A stretch of DNA of 64,000 nt. Origin: Pseudomonadota bacterium. Lineage in GTDB: Bacteria; Pseudomonadota; Gammaproteobacteria; Burkholderiales; Eutrophovitaceae. Positions within the stretch are counted from its first letter, which is position 1; each line of letters begins with the position of its first letter. A program made the position numbers and the translations under genes. Under the pieces are notes generated by a model, which saw nothing but the letters and a program-made list of their open reading frames with translations, made no database searches and was not told the origin of the DNA. The stretch lies in NCBI GenBank assembly GCA_027624715.1, contig JAQBTV010000003.1, positions 62,001 through 126,000 on the forward strand. Reading direction: 5' to 3'. Positions 16,956 through 25,207 of this stretch are shown here, in pieces.

Positions 16956-17567
16956 ATGAGCGATTTTTTTTACTTAGCCTCTCAAAGTCCACGAAGAGAA
17001 GAAATACTAAACTCATTGCGCGCACCCTATCGACTTCTTAAATTAGTGGAAGGCTCAGGAGATAACGCAGATTTCGACGAGACTCCCATTCCAAGTGAAA
17101 TGCCAATCCAATATGTCAATAGAGTCTCATTAATTAAAGCATCTGCAGCATGGAAGCATCTTGTGGCGCATCATTTAGAGAAAGCTCCTGTCTTAGCGGT
17201 AGATACAACCGTAAGCATAGACGACAAAATCTTAGGTAAGCCGGAAGGTGCGGAAGACGCGCGACTTATGCTGCAGTGCCTTTCGGGTCGAGAACATCAA
17301 GTACTCACGGCGGTTACCATGAAACAAGAGGGCGAGGTACATCAAACACTTTCTATGACGACAGTGTGCATGCAATCACTTAGCGAGCGTGACATTGAGA
17401 ACTACATACAAACTACTGAGCCTTTTGGCAAATCCGGTAGCTACGGCATCCAGGGAATCGCCAGCATTTTTATCACTCATATTTCTGGCAGTCACTCAGG
17501 GGTCGTTGGGTTACCCATCTACGAGACATCGGAACTAATCAAAAAATTCGGATTTGCACTATTATGA
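16956..17567 (+). CDS. maf: Maf-family nucleoside triphosphate pyrophosphatase
   Basis: House-cleaning pyrophosphatase of the Maf/YhdE family that hydrolyses non-canonical or pyrimidine nucleotides to monophosphates. The N-terminal LASQSPRREEIL, the catalytic Asp in VLAVDTTVS (about 83-88), KPEGAEDARLML and the GSYGIQG motif near the C-terminus are all there. Length (203) is normal. The subtype (dTTP/UTP versus m7GTP) is inferred from SQSPRR as YhdE-like and is less certain. The last four bases overlap the rng start as ATGA, indicating coupled translation. Confidence 0.93.
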   Translation: MSDFFYLASQSPRREEILNSLRAPYRLLKLVEGSGDNADFDETPIPSEMPIQYVNRVSLIKASAAWKHLVAHHLEKAPVLAVDTTVSIDDKILGKPEGAEDARLMLQCLSGREHQVLTAVTMKQEGEVHQTLSMTTVCMQSLSERDIENYIQTTEPFGKSGSYGIQGIASIFITHISGSHSGVVGLPIYETSELIKKFGFALL

Positions 17568-19018
17568 ATCATGAAATACTGCTTAATGTCACACCGCAGG
17601 AGACACGTGTCGCGATCATTCAACGAGGAATCGTACAAGAGCTGCATATCGAACGGGAAGCGCAACGAGGGCTCGTAGGAAATATCTACAACGGTGTTGT
17701 AAAACGTATCTTGCCAGGTATGCAATCGGCATTCATTGATATCGGCATAGAAAAAGCTGCATTTTTACATGTTGCCGATATTTTCGGCCGCAATCAGGAG
17801 GACGCCAACGAGACACCAATCGAAAAGATACTTCATGAGGGACAAAAAATACTCGTTCAAGTCGTTAAAGACCCCATTGGAACCAAAGGAGCTCGCCTAT
17901 CTACACAAGTCAGCATTGCGGGACGTTTGTTAGTCTACCTACCATTAGAAAATCATATTGGTATCTCGCAAAAAATTGGTGGCGAGGAAGAACGTGAGCA
18001 ACTTAAAGAGCGTTTAATCCACTTAAAAGGTGATGGTTGCCGGCAAGGGTTTATCGTTCGCACTCTTGCAGAGACCGCAAGTGATGATGAGTTTCAATCA
18101 GACATCGATTATTTAAGACGAGTTTGGGAAGACCTTGAAACTCGAGCGGAGACAAGTGAAGCGCCATCCATCGTGTATCAAGAACTAGCTTTAAGTGTTC
18201 GAATCTTGAGGGATTTCCTAGCAGAGGAATCTGAACGCATCCTTGTGGACTCAAGAGAAACCTTTCAAAAAATGCAAACTTTTGCTAAGACTTTTATTCC
18301 TAAATTTTCAAACCGCGTACAAGTCTACACCAGCGATCGACCTTTATTTGAACGGTATGGGGTTGAGGATGAAATAGAAAAAGCACTGAGCAAGCATGTA
18401 AATTTGAAATCAGGTGGTTACCTCATTATCGACCAGACGGAAGCACTCACCACAGTAGATGTGAATACAGGTGGATTTGTTGGCGATAGGAATTTTGAAG
18501 AAACGATCTTTAAAAATAATCTCGAAGCATCACAAGCCATCGCTAGGCAACTGAGGCTTAGAAACCTTGGAGGCATTGTCCTCATTGATTTTATTGATAT
18601 GAAGAATGAAGCTCATAAACAATCCATACTCGAGGAACTTGAAAAATCAATCACGCTGGACCGCACACGAGTAACTATTAATGGTTTTACACAACTTGGT
18701 TTAGTCGAGATGACGAGAAAACGAACTAGGGAATCGTTAGCGCATGTGCTATGCGAACCATGCCCGACATGTTCAGGGCGTGGTGAAATTAAAACTATTG
18801 CAACAATTGGCTATCAAATACTTCGCGAAGTGGTTCGAGAGTCACGACAATACAATCCGAAGAGTCTGCGCATCATCGCATCACAAAAAGTAGTGAATTT
18901 TTTCCAAGAAGAAGAGTCCCAAAGCATTGCGATGGCGGAAGAATTTATTGGCAAAACAATATTGCTACAAACTGAATCTATGTACGGACAACAAGAATAC
19001 GATATCGTACTCGGATAA
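17564..19018 (+). CDS. rng: Ribonuclease G
   Basis: Endoribonuclease of the RNase E/G family that matures the 5' end of 16S rRNA and cuts mRNA at AU-rich sites. The N-terminal S1 RNA-binding domain begins near GNIYNGVVKRILPGMQSAFIDIG. The catalytic Asp residues lie in VDVNTGGFVG (about 303-312) and IDFIDMKNE (about 346-354). The zinc-link motif CEPCPTCSGRG is near 402. With 484 residues and no long C-terminal scaffold, it is RNase G rather than E. It is the last gene of the nadD run and ends 14 bases from the convergent yggT gene. Confidence 0.95.
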   Translation: MNHEILLNVTPQETRVAIIQRGIVQELHIEREAQRGLVGNIYNGVVKRILPGMQSAFIDIGIEKAAFLHVADIFGRNQEDANETPIEKILHEGQKILVQVVKDPIGTKGARLSTQVSIAGRLLVYLPLENHIGISQKIGGEEEREQLKERLIHLKGDGCRQGFIVRTLAETASDDEFQSDIDYLRRVWEDLETRAETSEAPSIVYQELALSVRILRDFLAEESERILVDSRETFQKMQTFAKTFIPKFSNRVQVYTSDRPLFERYGVEDEIEKALSKHVNLKSGGYLIIDQTEALTTVDVNTGGFVGDRNFEETIFKNNLEASQAIARQLRLRNLGGIVLIDFIDMKNEAHKQSILEELEKSITLDRTRVTINGFTQLGLVEMTRKRTRESLAHVLCEPCPTCSGRGEIKTIATIGYQILREVVRESRQYNPKSLRIIASQKVVNFFQEEESQSIAMAEEFIGKTILLQTESMYGQQEYDIVLG

Positions 19019-19032
19019 ATGTAGTGCGCAAA

Positions 19033-19614
19033 CTAAGATGCGCCCAGAAACAACAGCAGGCTGTGATACAGCTTACTAATTGGCCAGATTAAAAAAATCT
19101 GGCACGTCACTAACAAAAATAGCGGAGACAAATCCACGCCACCTACTGGGTTGAAGCGTCTCCTAAAGATATCTAAAAATGGAGACGACATGGCCGTCAA
19201 CAAGGGCACGATAGGACTGTACGGATTAACCCAAGATAAAATCACTTGAGCAAACGTAACCACAATAATAATGTAGACGAACATTTCAGCTAGGCTGACC
19301 ACAGATAAAGAGAAGATTGCCAAAGCCGACGTGAGCGTCGAAGGTTTGAGATCTATCCCACTTAAAATCAAAATCATGCTCAGCATCAACATCTCTGTGA
19401 GTAGCGCCAATAAGAATGTCGATAAGTCATAGCCACGCCAAACAGGAACGAAACGCCGGGCAGGTATTACGGCAAAATCTGTAATAGCGCAGACGAAAAT
19501 GCTTAAAGGGTTGCGTGGCGTTGCTCGTACAATCTGCAAATAGAACCGGAGCAGAAACGCAAGTGAGAAGATACCCAAAACTGTTTTAAGCAAGAAAATG
19601 GCAGCCTCGATCAT
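19033..19614 (-). CDS. yggT: YggT-family inner-membrane protein
   Basis: A membrane protein of 193 residues with two copies of the YGGT unit: each has a hydrophobic helix pair and the sequence RFYLQIVRATPRNPLS in the first and SWVNPYSPIVPLL in the second. Both contain the family N-P pair. The biochemical role is not firmly known; links to osmotic or ion stress and to cell-division positioning have been proposed for relatives. The start codon shares one base with the proC stop (TAATG), so it is translationally coupled to proC, as in many proteobacteria. Confidence 0.9.
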   Translation of the reverse strand: MIEAAIFLLKTVLGIFSLAFLLRFYLQIVRATPRNPLSIFVCAITDFAVIPARRFVPVWRGYDLSTFLLALLTEMLMLSMILILSGIDLKPSTLTSALAIFSLSVVSLAEMFVYIIIVVTFAQVILSWVNPYSPIVPLLTAMSSPFLDIFRRRFNPVGGVDLSPLFLLVTCQIFLIWPISKLYHSLLLFLGAS

Positions 19615-20423
19615 TATTTCGCCCCTCCAAACTCTTTAGCTAACTCCTCTGAGCGATCTCTAGCACGCCGTACACCACGAGCAATCATATCCTTTAATTT
19701 GTCGCCATCAAAAGAAGCCAAAGCCGCTGCCGTCGTTCCTCCTTTTGAGGTCACACGTTCACGCAATGCAGATGCAGATTCTTCCGACCGGGCTGCGAGT
19801 CTTGAGGCCCCCAAAAACGTCTCCACAGCTAGTAACTCGGCAGCATCGCGGTCAAGCCCTAACTCTATACCCACAGCTTCTAGAGCTTCAATAAAATAAA
19901 ATACGTAGGCAGGTCCACTTCCAGAGATTGCCGTGACTACATCTATTAACGATTCTGTCTGACACCATATATATCGCCCAACACAACTCATAACATTTTC
20001 CGCCAATTCGCGATCAACTCTGGTCATGTCATCTCCATACATACCTGACACTCCAGCTTGTATCAGCGCAGGAGTATTCGGCATAACACGAATGATCCTA
20101 CTATAGCCATTTAACCAGTGTCTGACAGATGCGATGGGAATGCCGGCAACAATGCTGACAATAAGACTTGTCTTAAGACTTGTCGCACACGACTGCACCA
20201 CTTCTTTTAGGTTTTGAGGCTTTACAGCCAAGACAACAACATCAGCATTAAAATCAGACTCAATAAAATTTGGCGCAGTACTGATCTGTATGCTCTCAAA
20301 TTTTGTCCTTGCCTCTTTAGCTATATCTACAACCAGAAAATCGCTCGGAGACGAACCCTTTTCCAGGAGCCCACTGATAAGTGCGGTCGCCATGTTTCCG
20401 CCGCCGATAAAAACGACTTTCAT
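19614..20423 (-). CDS. proC: Pyrroline-5-carboxylate reductase
   Basis: Reduces pyrroline-5-carboxylate to proline with NAD(P)H in the cytosol. The Rossmann motif FIGGGNMATALISG is at residues 5-18. The VVLAVKPQ strand, MPNTPALIQAG and the C-terminal SGSGPAYVFYFIEAL plus VTSKGGTTAAAL are standard ProC signatures. Length 269 is typical. The neighbours yggS (62 bases upstream) and yggT (overlapping by one base) form the widely conserved yggS-proC-yggT cluster. No regulator or promoter could be singled out in the short gap after yggS. Confidence 0.97.
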   Translation of the reverse strand: MKVVFIGGGNMATALISGLLEKGSSPSDFLVVDIAKEARTKFESIQISTAPNFIESDFNADVVVLAVKPQNLKEVVQSCATSLKTSLIVSIVAGIPIASVRHWLNGYSRIIRVMPNTPALIQAGVSGMYGDDMTRVDRELAENVMSCVGRYIWCQTESLIDVVTAISGSGPAYVFYFIEALEAVGIELGLDRDAAELLAVETFLGASRLAARSEESASALRERVTSKGGTTAAALASFDGDKLKDMIARGVRRARDRSEELAKEFGGAK

Positions 20424-20485
20424 ATTATTGTTACCTCAGTTTTGGATCTTAATAGTCATCCCATATTTTAAAATTCTATTATCGC

Positions 20486-21175
20486 TCAGCGAGCCCCAAA
20501 AATGCCTCGACCCACCCGCACGAATGTTGCTCCTTGTTGGATGCCAATTTCTAAATCATCTGACATGCCCATTGATAACACATCTAACTCGAAATCATTT
20601 TGATTTAAGGAATCCATCAATTCGGCTAACCGTCGAAATGTCTCTGAGACGGCCCCATCCTCTGCATTCTCTTCTGGAATGGTCATTAGGCCTCGCAGAT
20701 CTAAATAGGGCAAGCGCTGCACCACTCGCGCAAGCTCGAACACATCTGAAATATGACACCCTTGCTTTGTCTTTTCTCCTGTTATGTTCACTTGCAAACA
20801 AACCTTCAGCGGATGACCGACTTCCGATCTTGTCTCTGAGAGTCTTTGGGCTATCTTTATTCGATCAACAGAGTGGACCCAATCAAATTTAGTCGCGATT
20901 TGTCTTGTCTTATTACTCTGAATAGGCCCAATAAAATGCCACTCAAGCGGCAAGTCACTCAAAGTATCAATCTTATTAATCGCTTCTTGCACATAATTCT
21001 CTCCAAAGCGTAGTTGTCCTGATTGGTAAGCTTCTCGGATTACATCAGCAGAAAATTTTTTGCTTACAGCAATCAACTGCGCAGATTCTGCCTTCCTTCC
21101 CGCACGGCTTAGCGCCTTACTTATTTGAGCATTGATAAGTAACAAATTCTCACTAATAGTGCGCTCTTTCGTCAT
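20486..21175 (-). CDS. yggS: PLP homeostasis protein YggS (PLPBP)
   Basis: Small fold-type III pyridoxal phosphate-binding protein with no known catalytic activity; it buffers PLP and amino acid/keto acid pools. The PLP lysine is in LIAVSKKFS near residue 38, followed by FGENYVQEA, WHFIGPIQSNKTR and the phosphate-binding end LSMGMSDDLEIGI. Length 229 is normal. Its gene order with proC is conserved across bacteria. It lies 16 bases downstream of hemJ on the same strand, so it may be part of a longer minus-strand transcript from the ferredoxin gene. Confidence 0.95.
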   Translation of the reverse strand: MTKERTISENLLLINAQISKALSRAGRKAESAQLIAVSKKFSADVIREAYQSGQLRFGENYVQEAINKIDTLSDLPLEWHFIGPIQSNKTRQIATKFDWVHSVDRIKIAQRLSETRSEVGHPLKVCLQVNITGEKTKQGCHISDVFELARVVQRLPYLDLRGLMTIPEENAEDGAVSETFRRLAELMDSLNQNDFELDVLSMGMSDDLEIGIQQGATFVRVGRGIFGAR

Positions 21176-21191
21176 TATTTAAAGCGCCGCT

Positions 21192-21605
21192 TCACGGTTT
21201 TAAAACTACCAAGAAAACAATTGCCACCAGTATGAATACGGGGAATTCATTGAACCAGCGGTACCAAACATGGGAGTGCTGGTTTTGATCGTTCTTAAAT
21301 TTTTTAACCAACACCCCACACCAAATGTGATAGATCACCAGCACACCCACCAAACAGAGTTTTGCTTGAATCCAAAAACTCTCGAAACCCCATCCACCAA
21401 TTACCAACCAAAACCCTGTAGCTATGGTCAGTAATGCGCCAGGCATCATGATTCCATAAAACAATTTGCGTTCCATAATTTTGAAACGATCTTGGCTGGT
21501 TTTGTCAGCAGCCATCGCGTGATAAACAAATAATCGCGGCAAGTAAAATAAGCCAGCGAACCATGTCACCATAAGAATAATATGCGTTGCTTTCACTATG
21601 CCCAT
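21192..21605 (-). CDS. hemJ: HemJ-type protoporphyrinogen IX oxidase
   Basis: A four-helix membrane protein of the UPF0093/HemJ family that oxidises protoporphyrinogen IX in heme synthesis. The family start IVKATHIILMVTWFAGLFYLPRLFVYH contains the conserved His near residue 8, and later conserved residues are in LFYGIMMPGALLTI and AKLCLVGVLVIYH with a further His. ATG 21605 is chosen; a TTG one codon upstream is equally reachable from the AAGGAG site. Length of 137 is typical. Assignment to HemJ rather than another small membrane protein is good on motif pattern. Confidence 0.87.
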   Translation of the reverse strand: MGIVKATHIILMVTWFAGLFYLPRLFVYHAMAADKTSQDRFKIMERKLFYGIMMPGALLTIATGFWLVIGGWGFESFWIQAKLCLVGVLVIYHIWCGVLVKKFKNDQNQHSHVWYRWFNEFPVFILVAIVFLVVLKP

Positions 21606-21632
21606 CAAAACAGAATCTCCTTGTCTACTTCG

Positions 21633-22256
21633 CTAGGACGACAGCTTCTGTCGACAGTGGTTGATCACTACATTTTGAAGACGAATTAAGTCGCCATGAA
21701 AAAAGTGCCCTGCTCCCGGGAGTACCGTAACGGGTACATGCTGCGGCCTAGCCCAATCTAGCACGTCAGACAACAGAACCACGTCATCTTCTTCCCCATG
21801 TAACACTAAGGAGTCCGCAGGGACATTCTCAATCTTAAATTTTCCCACCGCAGGCGCGATCAGCACAACCTGATGGGGCCTTTTATCTTTTGCCGCCCGA
21901 GCAACCACGTAGGTACCAAAAGAAAATCCAGAAAAAATTAAGTACTTTGGCTGAAATCTGTTGGAGGCATAGGTCAATACCGCTTCAAAATCCTCAATCT
22001 CACCTGTACCCCCATCGTAGACACCATCGCTATTGCCGACGCCTCTAAAGTTAAAACGCACAGCGGTTAGCCCCAACGCACAAAATGCTTTTGCAAGCGT
22101 TTGCACGACTTTGTTATTAAAGGTCCCGCCATATAAGGGGTGCGGATGAGCGATTAATGCACAACCGATACTCGTATCACTCGGCTCATTGACCACGATT
22201 TCCAAACTTCCGGACGGGCCCTCAATCAATAAAAGCTCTTCATTTCTTCGGTTCAA
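21633..22256 (-). CDS. Alpha/beta hydrolase (COG2945-like)
   Basis: Small cytosolic alpha/beta-hydrolase fold protein. The nucleophile elbow GFSFGTYVVA supplies the Ser; Asp and His of the triad are probably in HGEEDDVV and GAGHFFHGD. An early HPHPLYGGTFNNKVV motif is typical for COG2945 hydrolases, whose substrate is unknown. The start is TTG overlapping the ferredoxin stop as TTGA; no in-frame ATG lies near it, although the domain begins with LLIEGPSG soon after. Translation is thus coupled to the ferredoxin gene. Ester or peptide substrates remain speculative. Confidence 0.85.
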   Translation of the reverse strand: MNRRNEELLLIEGPSGSLEIVVNEPSDTSIGCALIAHPHPLYGGTFNNKVVQTLAKAFCALGLTAVRFNFRGVGNSDGVYDGGTGEIEDFEAVLTYASNRFQPKYLIFSGFSFGTYVVARAAKDKRPHQVVLIAPAVGKFKIENVPADSLVLHGEEDDVVLLSDVLDWARPQHVPVTVLPGAGHFFHGDLIRLQNVVINHCRQKLSS

Positions 22257-22561
22257 ATTTTCAATCGCTCCACAATGCGTCCGCCTACTAAGTGTTCATC
22301 AATAATTTCGTCAAGATCATGCTCATCAATAAAGGTATACCAAACCTCTTCAGGGTAAATCACGATGATCGGACCTTCATCACATCGATCCAAGCACCCC
22401 GCTTGATTAATACGTACACGGTCAGCCCCCGACATGCCGAGCGCTTTAATCCTTGCCTTGGCATAATCCCTTAGTTTCTGAGAGCCGTGGTCGTTGCAAG
22501 AGGATCGGCCATCTGTCCGTTGGTTACAACAAAAAAATACGTGGTGCTGATAAAAGCTCAT
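22253..22561 (-). CDS. Thioredoxin-like [2Fe-2S] ferredoxin
   Basis: A 102-residue electron carrier of the thioredoxin-fold [2Fe-2S] ferredoxin type. N-terminal Cys11/Cys12 and Cys22 (in RSSCNDHG) and the later pair in GCLDRCDEGP are the cluster ligands or candidates. The remaining VIYPEEVWYT and DEIIDEHL are family-typical. Physiological partner unknown. It is the first gene of the minus-strand set ferredoxin, hydrolase, hemJ, yggS, proC, yggT; upstream of it is the divergent DHH gene, so a promoter should lie in the 84-base gap, though I could not pick one out with confidence. Confidence 0.88.
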   Translation of the reverse strand: MSFYQHHVFFCCNQRTDGRSSCNDHGSQKLRDYAKARIKALGMSGADRVRINQAGCLDRCDEGPIIVIYPEEVWYTFIDEHDLDEIIDEHLVGGRIVERLKI

Positions 22562-22645
22562 AAGCGATAAAATAGTTAATACTGGTTGTTTACGGATTAT
22601 ATCGGAGACAATACTTGATTCTCGTAAAATATATATCGGCAGACC

Positions 22646-23605
22646 ATGGGTGAGGTGGATATTTTTAATGGTGATGCGGACGGACTCTGTGGGATCACGC
22701 AGCTTCGGCTAGCGCAACCCAAAAAATCCTCAGTAATTACCGGTGTAAAACGGGATAACGCGCTTTTAGAACAGGTCATGCTCTTTGGCGTGAGCCAAGT
22801 CACAGTTGTTGATATTTCTCTACATACCAATCGAGATGCTCTGAGTAAAACGCTTGCCGCCGGCTGTATGGTTGAATGGTTTGACCACCATCATCCTGGC
22901 GAGATCCCAAACCACCCTAACCTGATCGCACATATTGAGACTCATCCAAACGTCTGCAGCAGCCTCATCATCAACACCCACCTGAATGGTCGATTTCAAA
23001 ACTGGGCCATCACTGGCGCTTTTGGAGACAACTTAGATCAAAGCGCGCGAGAACTCGCGGCATCCGGCAGTCTCTCCATAAAATCGATTGAAGTACTTCA
23101 GGAGCTGGGAAATTGCATTAACTACAACAGCTATGGTGAGTCCGTCGAAGACCTGCATTATCATCCGGAGGAACTTTACTGTTTAATGCAACAGTTCGAT
23201 GAACCCATGAGTATGGTCGCCGAAACCGAGGTACTCCAAGCGCTCAAAACTTATTATAATGAGGACCTAAGTCGTGCACGTAAGGTGCTGACGCAAACCG
23301 TCAATGAAAATGTGGCTATCGTTGTTCTTCCCAATACAAAATGGAGCCGAAGAATTAATGGCATCTACGCAAACGAACTGGCAAATAACTTCCCCAAACG
23401 CGCCCACGCCATACTTGTTGAAAAGGAAAAAGGATATACAGTAAGTATTCGCGCACCCAAAAGTAATCCCACCCATGCGCAACAAGTTGCGCTCAAGTTT
23501 GACACCGGGGGCGGGCGCCACGCAGCGGCGGGGATACAGCATCTTCCTACAGATCAACTGATTCGTCTCACGAAAGAATTAACCCGTCAGTACCTCTCAT
23601 CATAA
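22646..23605 (+). CDS. DHH-family phosphoesterase, function unknown
   Basis: The protein has the DHH layout: an N-terminal metal motif NGDADGLCG (about 8-16), VVDIS near 60, the name-giving FDHHHPGE near 79-86, and a C-terminal DHHA1-like FDTGGGRHAAAG near 290-301. Such proteins hydrolyse short oligonucleotides (NrnA, RecJ) or cyclic dinucleotides; the exact substrate here is unclear. The usual first His of the metal motif is replaced, since the sequence reads DIFNGDADG. It is a single gene, divergent from the ferredoxin, and faces the porin tail-to-tail. Length 319 is in the range of NrnA-like proteins. Confidence 0.8.
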   Translation: MGEVDIFNGDADGLCGITQLRLAQPKKSSVITGVKRDNALLEQVMLFGVSQVTVVDISLHTNRDALSKTLAAGCMVEWFDHHHPGEIPNHPNLIAHIETHPNVCSSLIINTHLNGRFQNWAITGAFGDNLDQSARELAASGSLSIKSIEVLQELGNCINYNSYGESVEDLHYHPEELYCLMQQFDEPMSMVAETEVLQALKTYYNEDLSRARKVLTQTVNENVAIVVLPNTKWSRRINGIYANELANNFPKRAHAILVEKEKGYTVSIRAPKSNPTHAQQVALKFDTGGGRHAAAGIQHLPTDQLIRLTKELTRQYLSS

Positions 23606-23655
23606 AAATACCTAGGTAACGAATCGTCAAACCCTAATGCTGACACCATGTGGCA

Positions 23656-23684
23656 CAAAAAAAAGCCAGCCCAAGAGGCTGGCT
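23656..23684 (-). terminator. Rho-independent terminator of the porin gene
   Basis: Perfect 8-bp stem AGCCAGCC (23664-23671) with GGCTGGCT (23677-23684), a 5-base loop, and an eight-A tract at 23657-23664 that reads as a T-run at the end of the minus-strand transcript. It lies about 40 bases after the porin stop. A strong textbook terminator, consistent with a highly expressed monocistronic porin. Confidence 0.88.
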
Positions 23685-23724
23685 ATTGAAAATGGAGATG
23701 GTTCGAAACTATTTACGACTTACT

Positions 23725-25035
23725 TCACCAATCAATTTGAGATCTCAAGATAACGGCATTTTCGTTACCCTCCGCAGCGACAATCGGTGTGTCGTACTGA
23801 GTATTAACGAAATTCAACAAGAATCGAACTTTTTCATGCGGGATAAATTTCACGCCGAACGTCGTTGATCTAACATCCTTAGAACCTGTGTAGTTGCTGG
23901 TGGCAACATCTGTGGCATCCCACTGCGACGTACGAAACCCAAGTTCCCATGCGCCCTTACCGCCAGCCTTAGAATAAGGTGCGTTAGGCTTGGTAGCCTT
24001 TCGCCCCGTCATGCTGTATGATTTAGCGTAATGCTCACCTGTTAACATGTACGTTAAGGCCATATAGGTTGCTTCAACCGTTTCAGATATCGAGCTGGTG
24101 TCAACTGTCACCTCCGTGGCTTCACCCTGTAATTTGAACGGGCCCTTTGCGGCAACAAAACTCAGATTGGAGTGCTGACGATCAAAACTGCTCGGACCAT
24201 TAGCCAGTGTCCAGGAACCGAAATCATCGCCTGCCGCCTCACCATCAATTGTAAAAAGTATGCCTGTTGATGGGTAATCCCTAGCGCCTTGTGACCGAGA
24301 GAAGCCGATATGGGCGATCGAATCTTTACCAGCACCTAACGCAGCCGCCGCATTATACGCAACAGTGAACATTGTGTCCTTTTGATCCCTTAATGCATCA
24401 CTCTCGTTTGTATTCAAACCTTCACCGTTGTAGATGCCGATTGCATAGAAGAACGTATTTTTAACGGGCTCGCCAAAGACTTGCACACCAACTTGCTTGC
24501 CAGGTTGAAGGCCATCAGCAAGTGAACGCTCTGTGAAGTCAATAAATCGTGAACTGGTGCCTTCCTCATAACCCGAAAGGAACTTTTGTTGTCCGAAACG
24601 TGCAGTGAATGCTTTGCTGGGTTTGAAATCAATGTAGGCATACTCAAGCTTGTTTGAATCTGGATTCATAGTCGCTTCCAAACCCCAGACCTCATCAATC
24701 GTCGCTTTGACTCCAATGTAAACCCGACGGGTGTCGAAAGTATCTTTTTCTAGGTCGTGGTCATAGTCATAGAAATCCTGTTGGATTCGTCCTTGAATCG
24801 CAAACTTGTTTTTGCCGTCTAGAGTTTCCCAACTGAATCCACCTTTATATTTCGCTTTAACGGATTCGGGATCGCCTTTAACTGCTTTGATCTCTTGATA
24901 CTCAGCGTCATTGATTACGCCTTTGTCAAAGAGTTTATCGATCAATGCATTATTTGCAGCAACACTACCAGTCATCGAGAATAACGCGCCCGCAACTGCC
25001 GTGGCTATAAGTGCTTTGTTACTTTTTGTGAACAT
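23725..25035 (-). CDS. Outer-membrane porin, phosphate-selective O/P family
   Basis: Beta-barrel porin of 436 residues, similar to OprO/OprP-like proteins. A signal peptide of about 26 residues (hydrophobic core then GSVAANNA cleavage) is clear. Next is a short helical N-terminal region (LIDKLFDKGVINDAEY), then alternating amphipathic strands to the end, with FGQQKFLSGYEE and FGVKFIPHEKVRFLLNF typical of barrel strands. A good site AGGAG precedes the ATG, a Pho-box promoter lies upstream and a strong terminator downstream. This context supports uptake of phosphate or phosphorylated compounds, but anion selectivity itself is inferred. Confidence 0.87.
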   Translation of the reverse strand: MFTKSNKALIATAVAGALFSMTGSVAANNALIDKLFDKGVINDAEYQEIKAVKGDPESVKAKYKGGFSWETLDGKNKFAIQGRIQQDFYDYDHDLEKDTFDTRRVYIGVKATIDEVWGLEATMNPDSNKLEYAYIDFKPSKAFTARFGQQKFLSGYEEGTSSRFIDFTERSLADGLQPGKQVGVQVFGEPVKNTFFYAIGIYNGEGLNTNESDALRDQKDTMFTVAYNAAAALGAGKDSIAHIGFSRSQGARDYPSTGILFTIDGEAAGDDFGSWTLANGPSSFDRQHSNLSFVAAKGPFKLQGEATEVTVDTSSISETVEATYMALTYMLTGEHYAKSYSMTGRKATKPNAPYSKAGGKGAWELGFRTSQWDATDVATSNYTGSKDVRSTTFGVKFIPHEKVRFLLNFVNTQYDTPIVAAEGNENAVILRSQIDW

Positions 25036-25135
25036 TCACAATCTCCTAATAGATAATAGAAATATCTCGTGCATAACCGAGCGAGCTCGAACTTACAAAA
25101 ACGGCTCTCACACAACACCGTTTCCGATGTGTCGC

Positions 25136-25169
25136 ATAATGCAAGTCGGATATTACAGTTTGATTACAA
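25136..25169 (-). promoter_or_regulatory. PhoB operator and -10 element of the porin gene
   Basis: On the minus strand the 18 bases 25169-25152 contain two TGTAAT units exactly 11 bases apart, matching 14 of 18 positions of the E. coli Pho-box consensus. Exactly 10 bases later comes CATTAT (25141-25136) as the -10. No -35 is needed in PhoB-activated promoters. The arrangement repeats that in front of phoB. Confidence 0.65.
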
Positions 25170-25207
25170 TTTTGCGGCTGTCGCAAAAAAGCCATATTGG
25201 AACCAAC

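Noticed and set aside
20290-20892. 200-codon plus-strand frame over proC and yggS
   Set aside because: Antisense to two well-conserved genes; Leu/Arg-rich shadow without family resemblance.
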